This document shows positions 50,795 to 59,828 of a DNA stretch of 64,000 nucleotides, piece after piece. The stretch spans positions 22,455 to 86,454 of the forward strand of contig JAZQOZ010000148.1 in the NCBI GenBank assembly GCA_045628085.1, written 5' to 3'. Under the pieces are notes generated by a model, which saw only the letters and a list, made by a program, of their open reading frames with translations, was not told the origin of the DNA and did not search any database. Both the position numbers and the translations under genes were made by a program. Source of the stretch: Firm-04 sp045628085. Lineage in GTDB: Bacteria > Bacillota > Clostridia > Oscillospirales > Ruminococcaceae. Numbering within the stretch: the stretch's first letter is position 1; the number at the start of each line of letters is the position of its first letter.

Positions 50795-53700
50795 TCAATC
50801 CAGAATCGTCAGATCAACATTCGGGAAGCAGGCTTTTGCAGCCTTTGCCAGCTGTGACGGAACAGCAACCATGCTGAGCGCATCACAATCTTCAAAAGCG
50901 TCTTCCTCCAGGATCGTAACATTGGCAGGTATATCCAGTGTCCGCAGCGCAGTACATTCAGAGAAAGCACCGGCGCAGATTTTTTGCAGCGTACTCGGGA
51001 ATCGAACTTCTGTGATCGTTTCGAGTCCTGCACAAGCTCCCGGACGAATTTCGGTATAACCTTCCGGAATCGTCAAAACATCTTCACCGTGATAGATCTC
51101 CCGGCGGACTCGTCTTGTAAATCTTCCGTCACCGACATCAATCGTGTTTTCTTCCTGTACCTGTTCCTCAAGCCATGTGATCTGGACATTTTCATCGAAC
51201 AGTTCTCCTGCAAGCCATTCAAGCTCACGCGGCATTGTTACGGATTCGAGCGCATCACAGCCTTCAAATGCATCCGAGGCAATTTCTTTAACAGAAAGCG
51301 GAATGAATACATTTTTCAGAGAAGTCGAATCAGAAAATGCGCCATTACCGATCTTAACAATCGTATTCGGCAAAATCGCAGATTCCATATTATCCAGACC
51401 TGCACAGGCACCTGCACGAATCTCAAAATATCCTGCCGGAATTTCAAGAACATCTTCACCGTGATAGCACTTGTTCCGCTCTTTTGCAGAGAATTTGCCG
51501 CCCTTCGGGATCTCGATATTTGGCTTTTCAGCAGATACGACACTGACAGGTGCAGAAACCGGTTTCGATTCAAATACGGAATCTTCCGGTTCAGACAGCA
51601 CGCCGAGCGCAGAAAGCGCAGCTGTATCGAAATTGTGGCGGCGCCATGCGGACACTCTCGGCGCAGAAGTAAAATCATCATCAAACGCTGAAAGAACCGG
51701 CAGTGTGTCTTCACCAAGCGAATCCATACTTTCAAGCGTTGGAAGCTCAGCGGATTTCTCGGATTCGACTGCATCCGTTATATCCGGAGCAGGAATAATC
51801 AGTTCCGGTACAGTCAGTTCCGCAAACGATTCAGCAGGAATATCTGCGATTTTCTCAGTCTTGTCAAGCACAGGCTCAAATGCCGGAATCTCGTCAACTG
51901 TTTCGGTGACTTCATCAGCAACTGTTTCAGCCGTATCCTCTGCAACTTCCTCGATTGCATCAAGCACAGGCTCGATTGCCGGAATCTCGTCAACTGTCTC
52001 AGTGATTTCATCAGCAACTGTTTCGGTCGTATCCTCTGCAATTTCCTCGATTTCATCAAGCACAGGCTCGATTGCCGGAATCTCGTCAGCCGTTTCGGTG
52101 ATATCATCGGCAACTGTTTCAGCCGTATCCTCTGCAATCTCCTCGATTGCATCAAACACAGGCTCGATTGCCGGAATCTCCTCAACTGTTTCGATGATTT
52201 CATCAGAAACTGTTTCAGCCGTATCCTCTGCAATTTCCTCGATTTCATCAAGCACAGGCTCAAATGCCGGAATCTCGGCAACTGTTTCGGTGATTTCATC
52301 AGAAACTGTTTCGGTCGTATCCTCTGCAATTTCCTCAATCGCATCAAGCACAGGCTCAAATGCCGGAATCTCGTCAGCCGTTTCGGTGATATCATCAGCA
52401 ACTGTTTCAGCCGTATCCTCAGCAATTTCCTTGATTGCATCAAGCACAGGCTCAAATGCCGGAATCTCATCAACTGTCTCGTTGATTTCATCAACAACTG
52501 TTTCAGCCGTTTCCTCTGCAATTTCCTCGATTTCATCAAGCACAGGCTCAATTGCCGGAATCTCGTCAACTGTCTCGGTGATTTCATCAGCAACTGTTTC
52601 AGCCGTATCCTCTGCAATTTCCTCGATTTCATCAAGTACAGGCTCGATTGCCGGAATCTCGTCTACTGTCTCGGTGATATCATCAGCAACTGTTTCAGCC
52701 GTATCCTCTGCAATTTCCTCGATTTCATTGAGCACAGGCTCAAATGCCGGAATCTCGTCAACTGTTTCGGTGACTTCATCAGCAACTGTCTCAGCCGTAT
52801 CCCCTGCTATTTTCTCGATTTCATCAAGCACAGGCTCGATTGCCGGAATTTCGTCAACTGTTTCGGTAAATTCATCAGCAACTGTTTCAGCCGTATCCTC
52901 TGCAATTTCCTCGATTTCATCAAGCACAGGCTCAAATACCGGAATCTCGTCTACTGTCTCGGTGATTTCATCAGAAACTGTTTCAGCCGTATCCTCTGCA
53001 ATTTCCTCGATTGCATCAAACACAGGCTCAAATGCCGGAATTTCGTCAACTGTTTCAGTGATTTCATCGGCAACTGCTTCGGTCGTATCCTCTGCAATTT
53101 CCTCGATTTCATCAAGCACTGGCTCAAATGCCGGAATCTCGTCAACTGTTTCGGTGATTTCATCAGAAACTGTTTCGGTCGTATCCTCTGCAATTTCCTC
53201 GATTTCATCAAGCACTGGCTCGATTGCCGGAATATCGTCAACCGTTTCAGTTACTTCTTCAGCAGAGACTTCCTCGCCGGTGATTGCACTGATCGCATCA
53301 GCAATATCATCCGCAACAGGTTCAACTGCTCTCTCAGCAATTTCGTCAAGCACAGGCTCGATTGCCGGAATCTCGTCTACTGTCTCGGTGACTTCATCAG
53401 CAACTGTCTCAGCCGTATCCTCTGCAATTTCCTCAATCGCGTCAAGCACAGGCTCAAATGCCGGAATCTCGTCAACCGTTTCAGTTACTTCTTCAGCAGA
53501 GACTTCCTCGCCGGTGATTGCACTGATCGCATCAGCAATATCATCCGTAACAGGTTCAACTGCTCTCTCAGCAACTTCTGCGGCGGACGCAGTATTTGTA
53601 TCAGAAATGATGTCAGAAACCTGCTCATCCGCTGCGGTTTCAACAGGCGTATCAAAGAATGTCAGCTTCACTTTCGGACATTCACGAATAAGCTCTGCTG

Positions 53701-56700
53701 AACGATCAGCGAACCTGCTCGGAATGACGATCTCCTGAAGATTCTCACATCCTACAAATGCTCGCACACCAAGAAAACGCAGTGAATTCGGCAAAACAAC
53801 ACGTTTCAAATTGGGGCATTCCACAAATGCAGCAGGTTCAACTGCCAGTAATCCTTCCGGACAAACAACCTCTTCCAGTTGATTCATCCGTACAAATGAA
53901 CTTGTTCCGATCAGTCTGACAGACGGTGCCAGAACAAACCGTTTCATCGTATGCTTGCCGAGAAGACCGTGATACATATAAGAAGCGATAACCAGATAAC
54001 CATTCGGTACAGTTACCGTGCCGTCAACTTCATCCAGTTCGACAACATCACTTGAAGTCAGAATCCATGGGCAATCCAATGTCAGCTGACGTACACGGAC
54101 AGGTCTGGCATTTCCGAAATATACCAGAATCGACGGTTCACGCATAAACAGAACAGCAGCTGCATCACGGTCAAATTCTTCCGGCAGGAAGATGTCACGC
54201 AGACGCTCGCAATCATAGAAAGCTGCATAATCAAATTCTGTCAGTGCTTTTGGAACGGTCAGTGTCATCAATCGCTGATTATAACCAAAGGCATAACTGC
54301 AAAGACGGATCACACCAAGCGGAATTTCAAACTTCGTTTGATTAGACATTTCGGAAAGCGCAAGCGGCGCGATAACCGGATGCATCCGCATTTCCTTCAA
54401 TCGTTCATTGAAATTACTGCACGCACGACTCAGCTCAAGCGTGAACATACGCTGTTCATTCACGGGCTGGAAATGCGGTGCGACAACATTCATAATACTT
54501 TCTGAAGGCTTTTGTTCATACAGCTTTGTCTGTCCGTCCAGCCAGTTCACTGTGATTTTGACCGGACCGTCAAGAATCGCCGGAAGCTGTTCTGCAAATC
54601 GCTCGGGGATCGTCAGCGAATTCAGACCGGTACATCCCGCAAGCGCTCCGTTTCCGATCGTCTGAACAGCATCGGGAATCCGCAGACTGACAAGCGTATT
54701 ACAATTTGTAAATGTATTCTCATTGATCGTGTTCAGCATCTTCGGCAGACGAATCTGTTCATACTGACACGGTGCTGCAAATGCATACGGACCGATATAT
54801 GATACAGAATCCGGCAAAACCAGACGGAACGTACCGGAGCATCCGGTAAATGCGTTCATCTCAACGATTTTAAGGCCTTCCGGAATGACGATATGACGTG
54901 CTGTTTCCAGTCCTGCAAAAGCATACGCTGTCACACGGCGAACGCTCTTCGGCAGGATCACTGTTGTCAGAACGTGTTCCGGTTCATCTGAACGCAGATC
55001 CAGATCTTTCATACAATACGGTGCAATCGCTGAATACCCTTCCGGTATCTCAAGTATATGATTCCGTACAGTCAGCTTTTTGACTTTCTGGGCAGTCAGA
55101 ATATCATCATACTGCTCCATCAGATCGGCAACAGTCTCGATACGCGGTCTGGAAAGAATCTTCTTTTTCGGCCAGTGCAGTCTGATCTCCGGACGGAACA
55201 GGAACAGATCCACGGCTTTCCGATCCGGATAATCCGCAGGCAGATACACATCCGTCATACGGGTACAGCCGGCAAAAGCATCCGGTTCGATCTCTGTCAG
55301 TGTGGACGGCAGCTCAAGTGCCATCAGACGCGGACAATCCCAAAACGCCTGTGATTCGATTCTGCGGACACCTTCCGGAATCTCAAACCGCTCTCCGCCT
55401 TCCGCACCGCAGAAAGCGCGGTGTGCGATCACAGTATATGATTTCAGAGCATTGCTTCGATCAACAACTTGTTCGATTGATTTCGTAATTTCGTGCGTAA
55501 ATACCTTTTCATCGCTGCTGTATTCGCCGCAGTGAACAGGTACAAACGGAATGACAGCTTCGTATTGTTCTTCCTGCATTGGGGCTTGCTCCTTGTTCTG
55601 AGTTTGATTCGGTGCATTTGCCGGCTGCGCGACTGATTCAAATTGTGTTGCCGCAGCCGGGATTCCCGCAGCAGTATTCCGGTTCAGGATCATCTGCGTT
55701 TCAGTCGGCGGCGCACCGTCGGCATGGACACCGGTTCCGCCGGAAAGCACATCAATTTTCTGCTGAAGCTCCGGCAGTACGCTCAGTTGATCCTTGACCT
55801 CAGAAATCGCCTCTGCCATATCCCGCAAATCGCTGACAGCGCTGACCTGATCGGACAGATCATCGACTTTTTGCTGAAGTTCCGGAATTGCACTGATCTT
55901 TTCCTGCACACCGGAAATCGAATCAACAGCTGCACTCGCTTCATTGATCGCATCGATCTTTTCCTGAACATTGCCGATCGCGTCAATCTTCTCCTGCACA
56001 TTTTCGATCGCGTCAATCTTCTCCTGCACATTTTCGATCGCATCGATCTTACCCTGAACGTTTTCGATCGCATCGATCTTGCCCTGCACATTGTCGATCG
56101 CAGATACTTTCTCCTGAATATCAGAAATCGTCCCTGCCATCTCTTTCAGCTCTGCGACTGATTCAACGGAAGTCTTGAGATCAGACAGTTCATCGACCTT
56201 TTCACGGATACCTTGAATAGAGTCAACCGCTTCCTTCATTTCAGAAATGGTACTGACAGATTCTCTGACTTCGGAAAGTTCAGTGGCGATCTGAGAAACA
56301 TCACCGATCTGCTCAACCTTATTTTCAATATCAGAAAGAGTACGAACCTGTTCAGCAACCGTCTCCTGTGCCTCCGAGATCTGCTGCATTTTCTGCTGCA
56401 TTTCCGCAAACTCATCAATCTGCTTTTGCAGGTTTTCAAGTGTTTCGGCAGAATTCTGCAAAGACTGCACCGCATCATAATTCTGCTGCATTTGCGAAAG
56501 ATTCCGCTGAAGCTGTTCAAGCATTTCATTATCCGTATGTGCATTTTCCTGAACAAAGCCTGAATTCTCGGTCAGTGATCTCAGCTGTGACTGCATGGAA
56601 GCGATCGACAGTTCAATCTGACGTACAGATTCAGGATCAATGGTTTTCTTTCTGCCGTCTGTAAATGCAGACTGGATCCGAACGTCAGACGGAAGGATCT

Positions 56701-57946
56701 CAGGTTCAGGCGGTGCCTGCTCTGCAGTGTCTTCATCGTCCTCGTCAAATTCAACATCCGGCAGGTCATCGTCATAATGCCAGTCCGGACGCGGCATTCC
56801 GGGATCCGCCCATGTGATGGTCGGATTCGTCAGTTCACCGAACACACGCCGAGTCTCATTCTGATCATGAATAATACGCGGAATAACAAGTGTTTCCAGA
56901 GAAGGACAGTTGCCGAGAGCAGACTGACTGATCGTCTCACATTCGGCCGGAATATACAAGCGCTGCAGCGAACGGCAGTTCCAGAAAGCACTGTGACCAA
57001 TACTTTTCAGTGCTTCAGGCAGCTTCAGGCTGCGTGCGGCAGTACAGTCAGAAAACGCACCGGCACCGATTTTCGTAATGGATTTGCCGAATTTCACTTT
57101 GCGCAGAGCAAAACAGTTGCTCAGCATTTCATCCGATATTGCAATGAGATTCGGCGGCAGTTTGATCTTTTCGAGTTTCGGAAGATTCATAAATGCACCG
57201 GCACCAACTTCTATCAGTGATTCCGGAAGTGTGATTTTTTTCACCAGACGGCAGTTGGCAAAGGCACACGGATCAATATATTCAACGCCTTCCGATACTT
57301 CGATCTCTTCCAGAGTCTGGAGATCCGAAAATGCCATCGGAGCAATACGGGTAATCGTATTCGGAATAACGAGTTTTTTTACGCCTCTGGTTGCGATTCC
57401 CTTCATAGCAGTCGGAAGGATCATGTGATAATTCGCCGGAATGACAAGCGTTCCGTCCGAACCGATCTGAAGCATGGAAGCACTGCCACGCGTCAATATG
57501 CCGGAGTGTTCGTCCATGATCTGCTGAATCGTTTTGTTTTTGGCGAACGGCACAACTCTTTTTCCAATCGAAAAAGTTTTTCCGAAATACACAGTGGCAC
57601 TCGGACAGTGTGCAAACAGCTGCAGTGCGAGCTCCTCGTCAAAATCATTCGGAAGCGTAATGGATTTCAGTTTATTGCAGTCGTAGAAACACCACCGGTC
57701 AAACTGTTTCAGCGAAGAAGGAATTGTCAGCGTTTCAAGCTGAGAAGTGTTTTTGAAGCTTCTGGTATAGAAAGCATAGCTCGAAATATGTGTTATGCCC
57801 TCCGGAATGACCAGCGTTTTCAGCTGTGAAAAGCCTGCAAGTGCCCCGCTTGCTATTTCGGTAAAGTCGAACGGAAGAGTGGCTTTTTCCGTACCTGCGC
57901 GGATTAACCCCTTCGCATCCTCACGTGTAAAAACACGTATACCCAT
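50795..57946 (-). CDS. Giant BspA-type leucine-rich repeat protein with coiled coil and 32-residue repeats, no export signal
   Basis: A 2,383-residue protein. Order: BspA-type LRRs (about 1-400; units such as LKTLVIPEGITHISSYAF), an acidic linker, a coiled-coil region (about 440-720) including five near-identical 10-residue units of ENVQEKIDAI type, a second LRR block (about 800-1420), a low-complexity region (about 1450-2025) of 32-residue repeats (EPVLDEIEEIAEDTAETV then ADEITETVDEIPA), and a final LRR block (about 2150-2383). The start at 57946 follows AGGAGG by nine bases. There is no signal peptide, membrane helix, sortase motif or dockerin, so its location is unclear. BspA LRR proteins are usually surface adhesins; this one may be internal or exported another way. 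Confidence 0.88.
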   Translation of the reverse strand: MGIRVFTREDAKGLIRAGTEKATLPFDFTEIASGALAGFSQLKTLVIPEGITHISSYAFYTRSFKNTSQLETLTIPSSLKQFDRWCFYDCNKLKSITLPNDFDEELALQLFAHCPSATVYFGKTFSIGKRVVPFAKNKTIQQIMDEHSGILTRGSASMLQIGSDGTLVIPANYHMILPTAMKGIATRGVKKLVIPNTITRIAPMAFSDLQTLEEIEVSEGVEYIDPCAFANCRLVKKITLPESLIEVGAGAFMNLPKLEKIKLPPNLIAISDEMLSNCFALRKVKFGKSITKIGAGAFSDCTAARSLKLPEALKSIGHSAFWNCRSLQRLYIPAECETISQSALGNCPSLETLVIPRIIHDQNETRRVFGELTNPTITWADPGMPRPDWHYDDDLPDVEFDEDDEDTAEQAPPEPEILPSDVRIQSAFTDGRKKTIDPESVRQIELSIASMQSQLRSLTENSGFVQENAHTDNEMLEQLQRNLSQMQQNYDAVQSLQNSAETLENLQKQIDEFAEMQQKMQQISEAQETVAEQVRTLSDIENKVEQIGDVSQIATELSEVRESVSTISEMKEAVDSIQGIREKVDELSDLKTSVESVAELKEMAGTISDIQEKVSAIDNVQGKIDAIENVQGKIDAIENVQEKIDAIENVQEKIDAIGNVQEKIDAINEASAAVDSISGVQEKISAIPELQQKVDDLSDQVSAVSDLRDMAEAISEVKDQLSVLPELQQKIDVLSGGTGVHADGAPPTETQMILNRNTAAGIPAAATQFESVAQPANAPNQTQNKEQAPMQEEQYEAVIPFVPVHCGEYSSDEKVFTHEITKSIEQVVDRSNALKSYTVIAHRAFCGAEGGERFEIPEGVRRIESQAFWDCPRLMALELPSTLTEIEPDAFAGCTRMTDVYLPADYPDRKAVDLFLFRPEIRLHWPKKKILSRPRIETVADLMEQYDDILTAQKVKKLTVRNHILEIPEGYSAIAPYCMKDLDLRSDEPEHVLTTVILPKSVRRVTAYAFAGLETARHIVIPEGLKIVEMNAFTGCSGTFRLVLPDSVSYIGPYAFAAPCQYEQIRLPKMLNTINENTFTNCNTLVSLRIPDAVQTIGNGALAGCTGLNSLTIPERFAEQLPAILDGPVKITVNWLDGQTKLYEQKPSESIMNVVAPHFQPVNEQRMFTLELSRACSNFNERLKEMRMHPVIAPLALSEMSNQTKFEIPLGVIRLCSYAFGYNQRLMTLTVPKALTEFDYAAFYDCERLRDIFLPEEFDRDAAAVLFMREPSILVYFGNARPVRVRQLTLDCPWILTSSDVVELDEVDGTVTVPNGYLVIASYMYHGLLGKHTMKRFVLAPSVRLIGTSSFVRMNQLEEVVCPEGLLAVEPAAFVECPNLKRVVLPNSLRFLGVRAFVGCENLQEIVIPSRFADRSAELIRECPKVKLTFFDTPVETAADEQVSDIISDTNTASAAEVAERAVEPVTDDIADAISAITGEEVSAEEVTETVDEIPAFEPVLDAIEEIAEDTAETVADEVTETVDEIPAIEPVLDEIAERAVEPVADDIADAISAITGEEVSAEEVTETVDDIPAIEPVLDEIEEIAEDTTETVSDEITETVDEIPAFEPVLDEIEEIAEDTTEAVADEITETVDEIPAFEPVFDAIEEIAEDTAETVSDEITETVDEIPVFEPVLDEIEEIAEDTAETVADEFTETVDEIPAIEPVLDEIEKIAGDTAETVADEVTETVDEIPAFEPVLNEIEEIAEDTAETVADDITETVDEIPAIEPVLDEIEEIAEDTAETVADEITETVDEIPAIEPVLDEIEEIAEETAETVVDEINETVDEIPAFEPVLDAIKEIAEDTAETVADDITETADEIPAFEPVLDAIEEIAEDTTETVSDEITETVAEIPAFEPVLDEIEEIAEDTAETVSDEIIETVEEIPAIEPVFDAIEEIAEDTAETVADDITETADEIPAIEPVLDEIEEIAEDTTETVADEITETVDEIPAIEPVLDAIEEVAEDTAETVADEVTETVDEIPAFEPVLDKTEKIADIPAESFAELTVPELIIPAPDITDAVESEKSAELPTLESMDSLGEDTLPVLSAFDDDFTSAPRVSAWRRHNFDTAALSALGVLSEPEDSVFESKPVSAPVSVVSAEKPNIEIPKGGKFSAKERNKCYHGEDVLEIPAGYFEIRAGACAGLDNMESAILPNTIVKIGNGAFSDSTSLKNVFIPLSVKEIASDAFEGCDALESVTMPRELEWLAGELFDENVQITWLEEQVQEENTIDVGDGRFTRRVRREIYHGEDVLTIPEGYTEIRPGACAGLETITEVRFPSTLQKICAGAFSECTALRTLDIPANVTILEEDAFEDCDALSMVAVPSQLAKAAKACFPNVDLTILD
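51880..53600 (-). repeat. Tandem 96-bp repeats (about 16-17 copies) within the giant LRR gene
   Basis: The minus-strand coding sequence repeats a 96-base unit encoding 32 residues of acidic, helix-prone sequence. The EPV[LF] landmark occurs 17 times. Two copies carry a distinct insertion (AERAVEPV, then ADAISAITGEEVSAEE), showing a higher-order duplication. Copies are close to identical with scattered Ala/Ile/Phe/Val and Asp/Glu swaps, which suggests recent expansion by unequal recombination. Confidence 0.95.
55951..56110 (-). repeat. Five tandem 30-bp repeats encoding a coiled-coil segment
   Basis: Units of 30 bases encode the 10-residue motif VQ(E/G)KIDAIEN. The core ATCGATCTT and CCTG(C/A)ACATT recurs with little change. 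They lie in the coiled-coil region of the LRR protein. Confidence 0.9.
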
Positions 57947-58023
57947 ATATCTCTGCCTCCTTTTCAGCAAAAAAATTGATAAAAAATATTGCGGTAAGAA
58001 CAGCGATAGTATCAATTAGACTT

Positions 58024-58052
58024 ATTATACCATTTTTCAGAAACAATTTCAA
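58024..58052 (-). promoter_or_regulatory. Promoter of the giant LRR gene
   Basis: On the minus strand TTGAAA (58052-58047) and TATAAT (58029-58024) with a 17-base spacer, about 78 bases before the ATG. Confidence 0.8.
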
Positions 58053-58084
58053 GTCTATTTTGTGATTTTCTACATCTTTTTTTG

Positions 58085-58121
58085 TAAACGAAAAGAGACG
58101 CACGAAAAAACGTGCGTCTCT
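58085..58121 (-). terminator. Terminator of the dockerin/carbohydrate-binding gene
   Basis: AGAGACGCACG (58094-58104) and CGTGCGTCTCT (58111-58121) form a perfect 11-bp stem; the minus strand continues with TTTTCG. Confidence 0.9.
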
Positions 58122-58138
58122 GGAAAAAATAAACAAAA

Positions 58139-59539
58139 TCAGTCCAGATGTGCTATTCTGCGAAGGATCGTGATCACATCATCAGAGTCGATTTTCGAGT
58201 CACAGTTGGAATCTGCGTTGATCAAGCCCTGTTCGGTCACTTTGACAGTCGAATCTTCCGCGATCAGGCGTGCAAGCAAAACTGCATCTGAAACATCGAC
58301 GATGCCGTCTTCATTGACATCCATTAATGCGCTGTTTGTCTCAGGACCGGAAACTTTGGCGACAACATTCTCAATTTTGTTTATGCCTGCTGCTACCGTG
58401 ATGCTGGTCGGTTCCGCCGGATTGCCGCCGATATACAGATCATATTTGCTGCCGGCAGTCAGATCCGCCGACGAGATCAATGCGTAATCAAACTTCTTAT
58501 TGGGATTCTTGGAAAAGACAGCCGTATCTGCGCCGGATGTCTTGAGTTCGACGCGCTGTTCCTTGACGATCTGTTCCTTTGCGGTCAGCAATACAACAGG
58601 CTGTGTGGATTCCGCGGATACCTTGAAACTGTTATCCTTCAGATCCGCTTCAGTTTGCCCTTCCTTCAGTTCATCCTTCACTGCGGTCGCAAACACGGTT
58701 CCGCCGGTGATCTTGATATCTCCTGCTGCATTTGTAATGCCGCGGTCGCCGTTTGCTTTGAGAGAACCGCCGGAGATCTCAACAGATGTCTCACCCTGAA
58801 CCGCATCATTGCCCGCTTTGATCTCAGTATCGCCGCCGGAAATAAAGACATCGCCCTTTGTAGATTTTACGCCGTCACCGTTTGCATTTACATCGAGCTT
58901 GCCGCCCTTGATCTCAACAGACTTTTTACCGCGGATACCGTCAGAAGCACTGGTTTTGACCTTAATTTCTCCGCCGGTGATCTTTACATCATTGTTGCAG
59001 TGCAGACCATACTGGTAAACAGCTTCGATCCGCAGCTTGCCGTTGCCGGCAGTACCGCCGCTTTTGATCGTAATATCATCTTTGGCATAGATAACCGCAT
59101 TGGTATCTTCCGAATAGCTTTCACCGTCATAGAGGAAATTCTCAGTACCGTCCATCAGATTGATAGATGTATTCTTCGCATTGACAACATAGACCGCTGC
59201 ATCTGATTTTCCGGTAATATCCACACCGTTGAAAAACAGCTTGACCGTTCCGGCATCCGCAGTCTTGTCCGGAACATTTACTACGATCTGACCGTCAGAC
59301 AGCTTTCCGGAAAATTCGTATGCACCGGAAGCGGAAATCGTGATCTTTGTGCCTTCGACCGTAACATTTTCACCCTCTGCTTTTGCCGAAGTATCGAGCA
59401 AAGTCACTTTTGCCGTCATTTCAACGGCATCATCCGCAGGAGCTGTTCCATCCGCTGCGCAAACCGGAAGCACCGGCATTGCAGACAGGAGAACTCCGGC
59501 ACTGAGCATCAAAGCGTACATTTTCTTTATTTGTTTCAT
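58139..59539 (-). CDS. Secreted Cthe_2159-like carbohydrate-binding protein with type I dockerin
   Basis: A 466-residue secreted protein. A signal peptide (1-28, cleavage near VCAA) is followed by a repetitive beta-helix-like region (about 60-330) with recurring units such as VKITGGEIKVKTSASDGIRG and VEISGGSLKANGDRGI. This pattern matches the Cthe_2159/DUF4353 polysaccharide-binding family. A small beta domain follows, then a type I dockerin (about 400-463) with two calcium loops starting MDVNEDGIVDVSDAVLL and NADSNCDSKIDSDD. The dockerin closely resembles that of the GH9 cellulase, so both may bind the same scaffoldin. No catalytic function is evident. AAAGGATGA precedes the start. Confidence 0.9.
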   Translation of the reverse strand: MKQIKKMYALMLSAGVLLSAMPVLPVCAADGTAPADDAVEMTAKVTLLDTSAKAEGENVTVEGTKITISASGAYEFSGKLSDGQIVVNVPDKTADAGTVKLFFNGVDITGKSDAAVYVVNAKNTSINLMDGTENFLYDGESYSEDTNAVIYAKDDITIKSGGTAGNGKLRIEAVYQYGLHCNNDVKITGGEIKVKTSASDGIRGKKSVEIKGGKLDVNANGDGVKSTKGDVFISGGDTEIKAGNDAVQGETSVEISGGSLKANGDRGITNAAGDIKITGGTVFATAVKDELKEGQTEADLKDNSFKVSAESTQPVVLLTAKEQIVKEQRVELKTSGADTAVFSKNPNKKFDYALISSADLTAGSKYDLYIGGNPAEPTSITVAAGINKIENVVAKVSGPETNSALMDVNEDGIVDVSDAVLLARLIAEDSTVKVTEQGLINADSNCDSKIDSDDVITILRRIAHLD

Positions 59540-59599
59540 TTCAAATCATCCTTTCGCTGAATTGTGATATTTCGGCGTTCCCCCTTCGCCTTCATGTTC

Positions 59600-59628
59600 A
59601 GTTTAACACAAATTGAGCTTTTTGTCAA
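59600..59628 (-). promoter_or_regulatory. Promoter of the dockerin/carbohydrate-binding gene
   Basis: On the minus strand TTGACA (59628-59623) and TAAACT (59605-59600) with a 17-base spacer. The rest of the AT-rich 289-base gap 59540-59828 holds the divergent ABC promoter. Confidence 0.8.
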
Positions 59629-59760
59629 TTCCGTATAATGATTACCGCAATAATTAGCAACTTATTATCGCAATTATTAAAGAATCTTTCAGAAATCCCG
59701 TATTTCTTCTGATATTTTATAGTAACCGCCAGACTTTCTGAAAAAAATGCATTTTGTGTC

Positions 59761-59789
59761 TTGCTTTTCTGTACAAAAAAAGATATAAT
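59761..59789 (+). promoter_or_regulatory. Promoter of the ABC exporter operon
   Basis: TTGCTT (59761-59766) and TATAAT (59784-59789) with a 17-base spacer. Confidence 0.85.
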
Positions 59790-59828
59790 AAAAAAGTATG
59801 TGTTCTGCATAGGGAAAGGAGAATCGTT

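Noticed and set aside
51880..53600. CRISPR-like array
   Set aside because: The repeats are contiguous 96-bp coding units without variable spacers and lie in frame in a large gene; no cas genes are present.
51471..53738. 755-residue Ser/Ala/Val-rich ORF on the plus strand
   Set aside because: It is antisense to the 96-bp repeats of the LRR gene; its repetitive Ser-rich composition is the mirror of the coding repeats, and it has no ribosome site or promoter.
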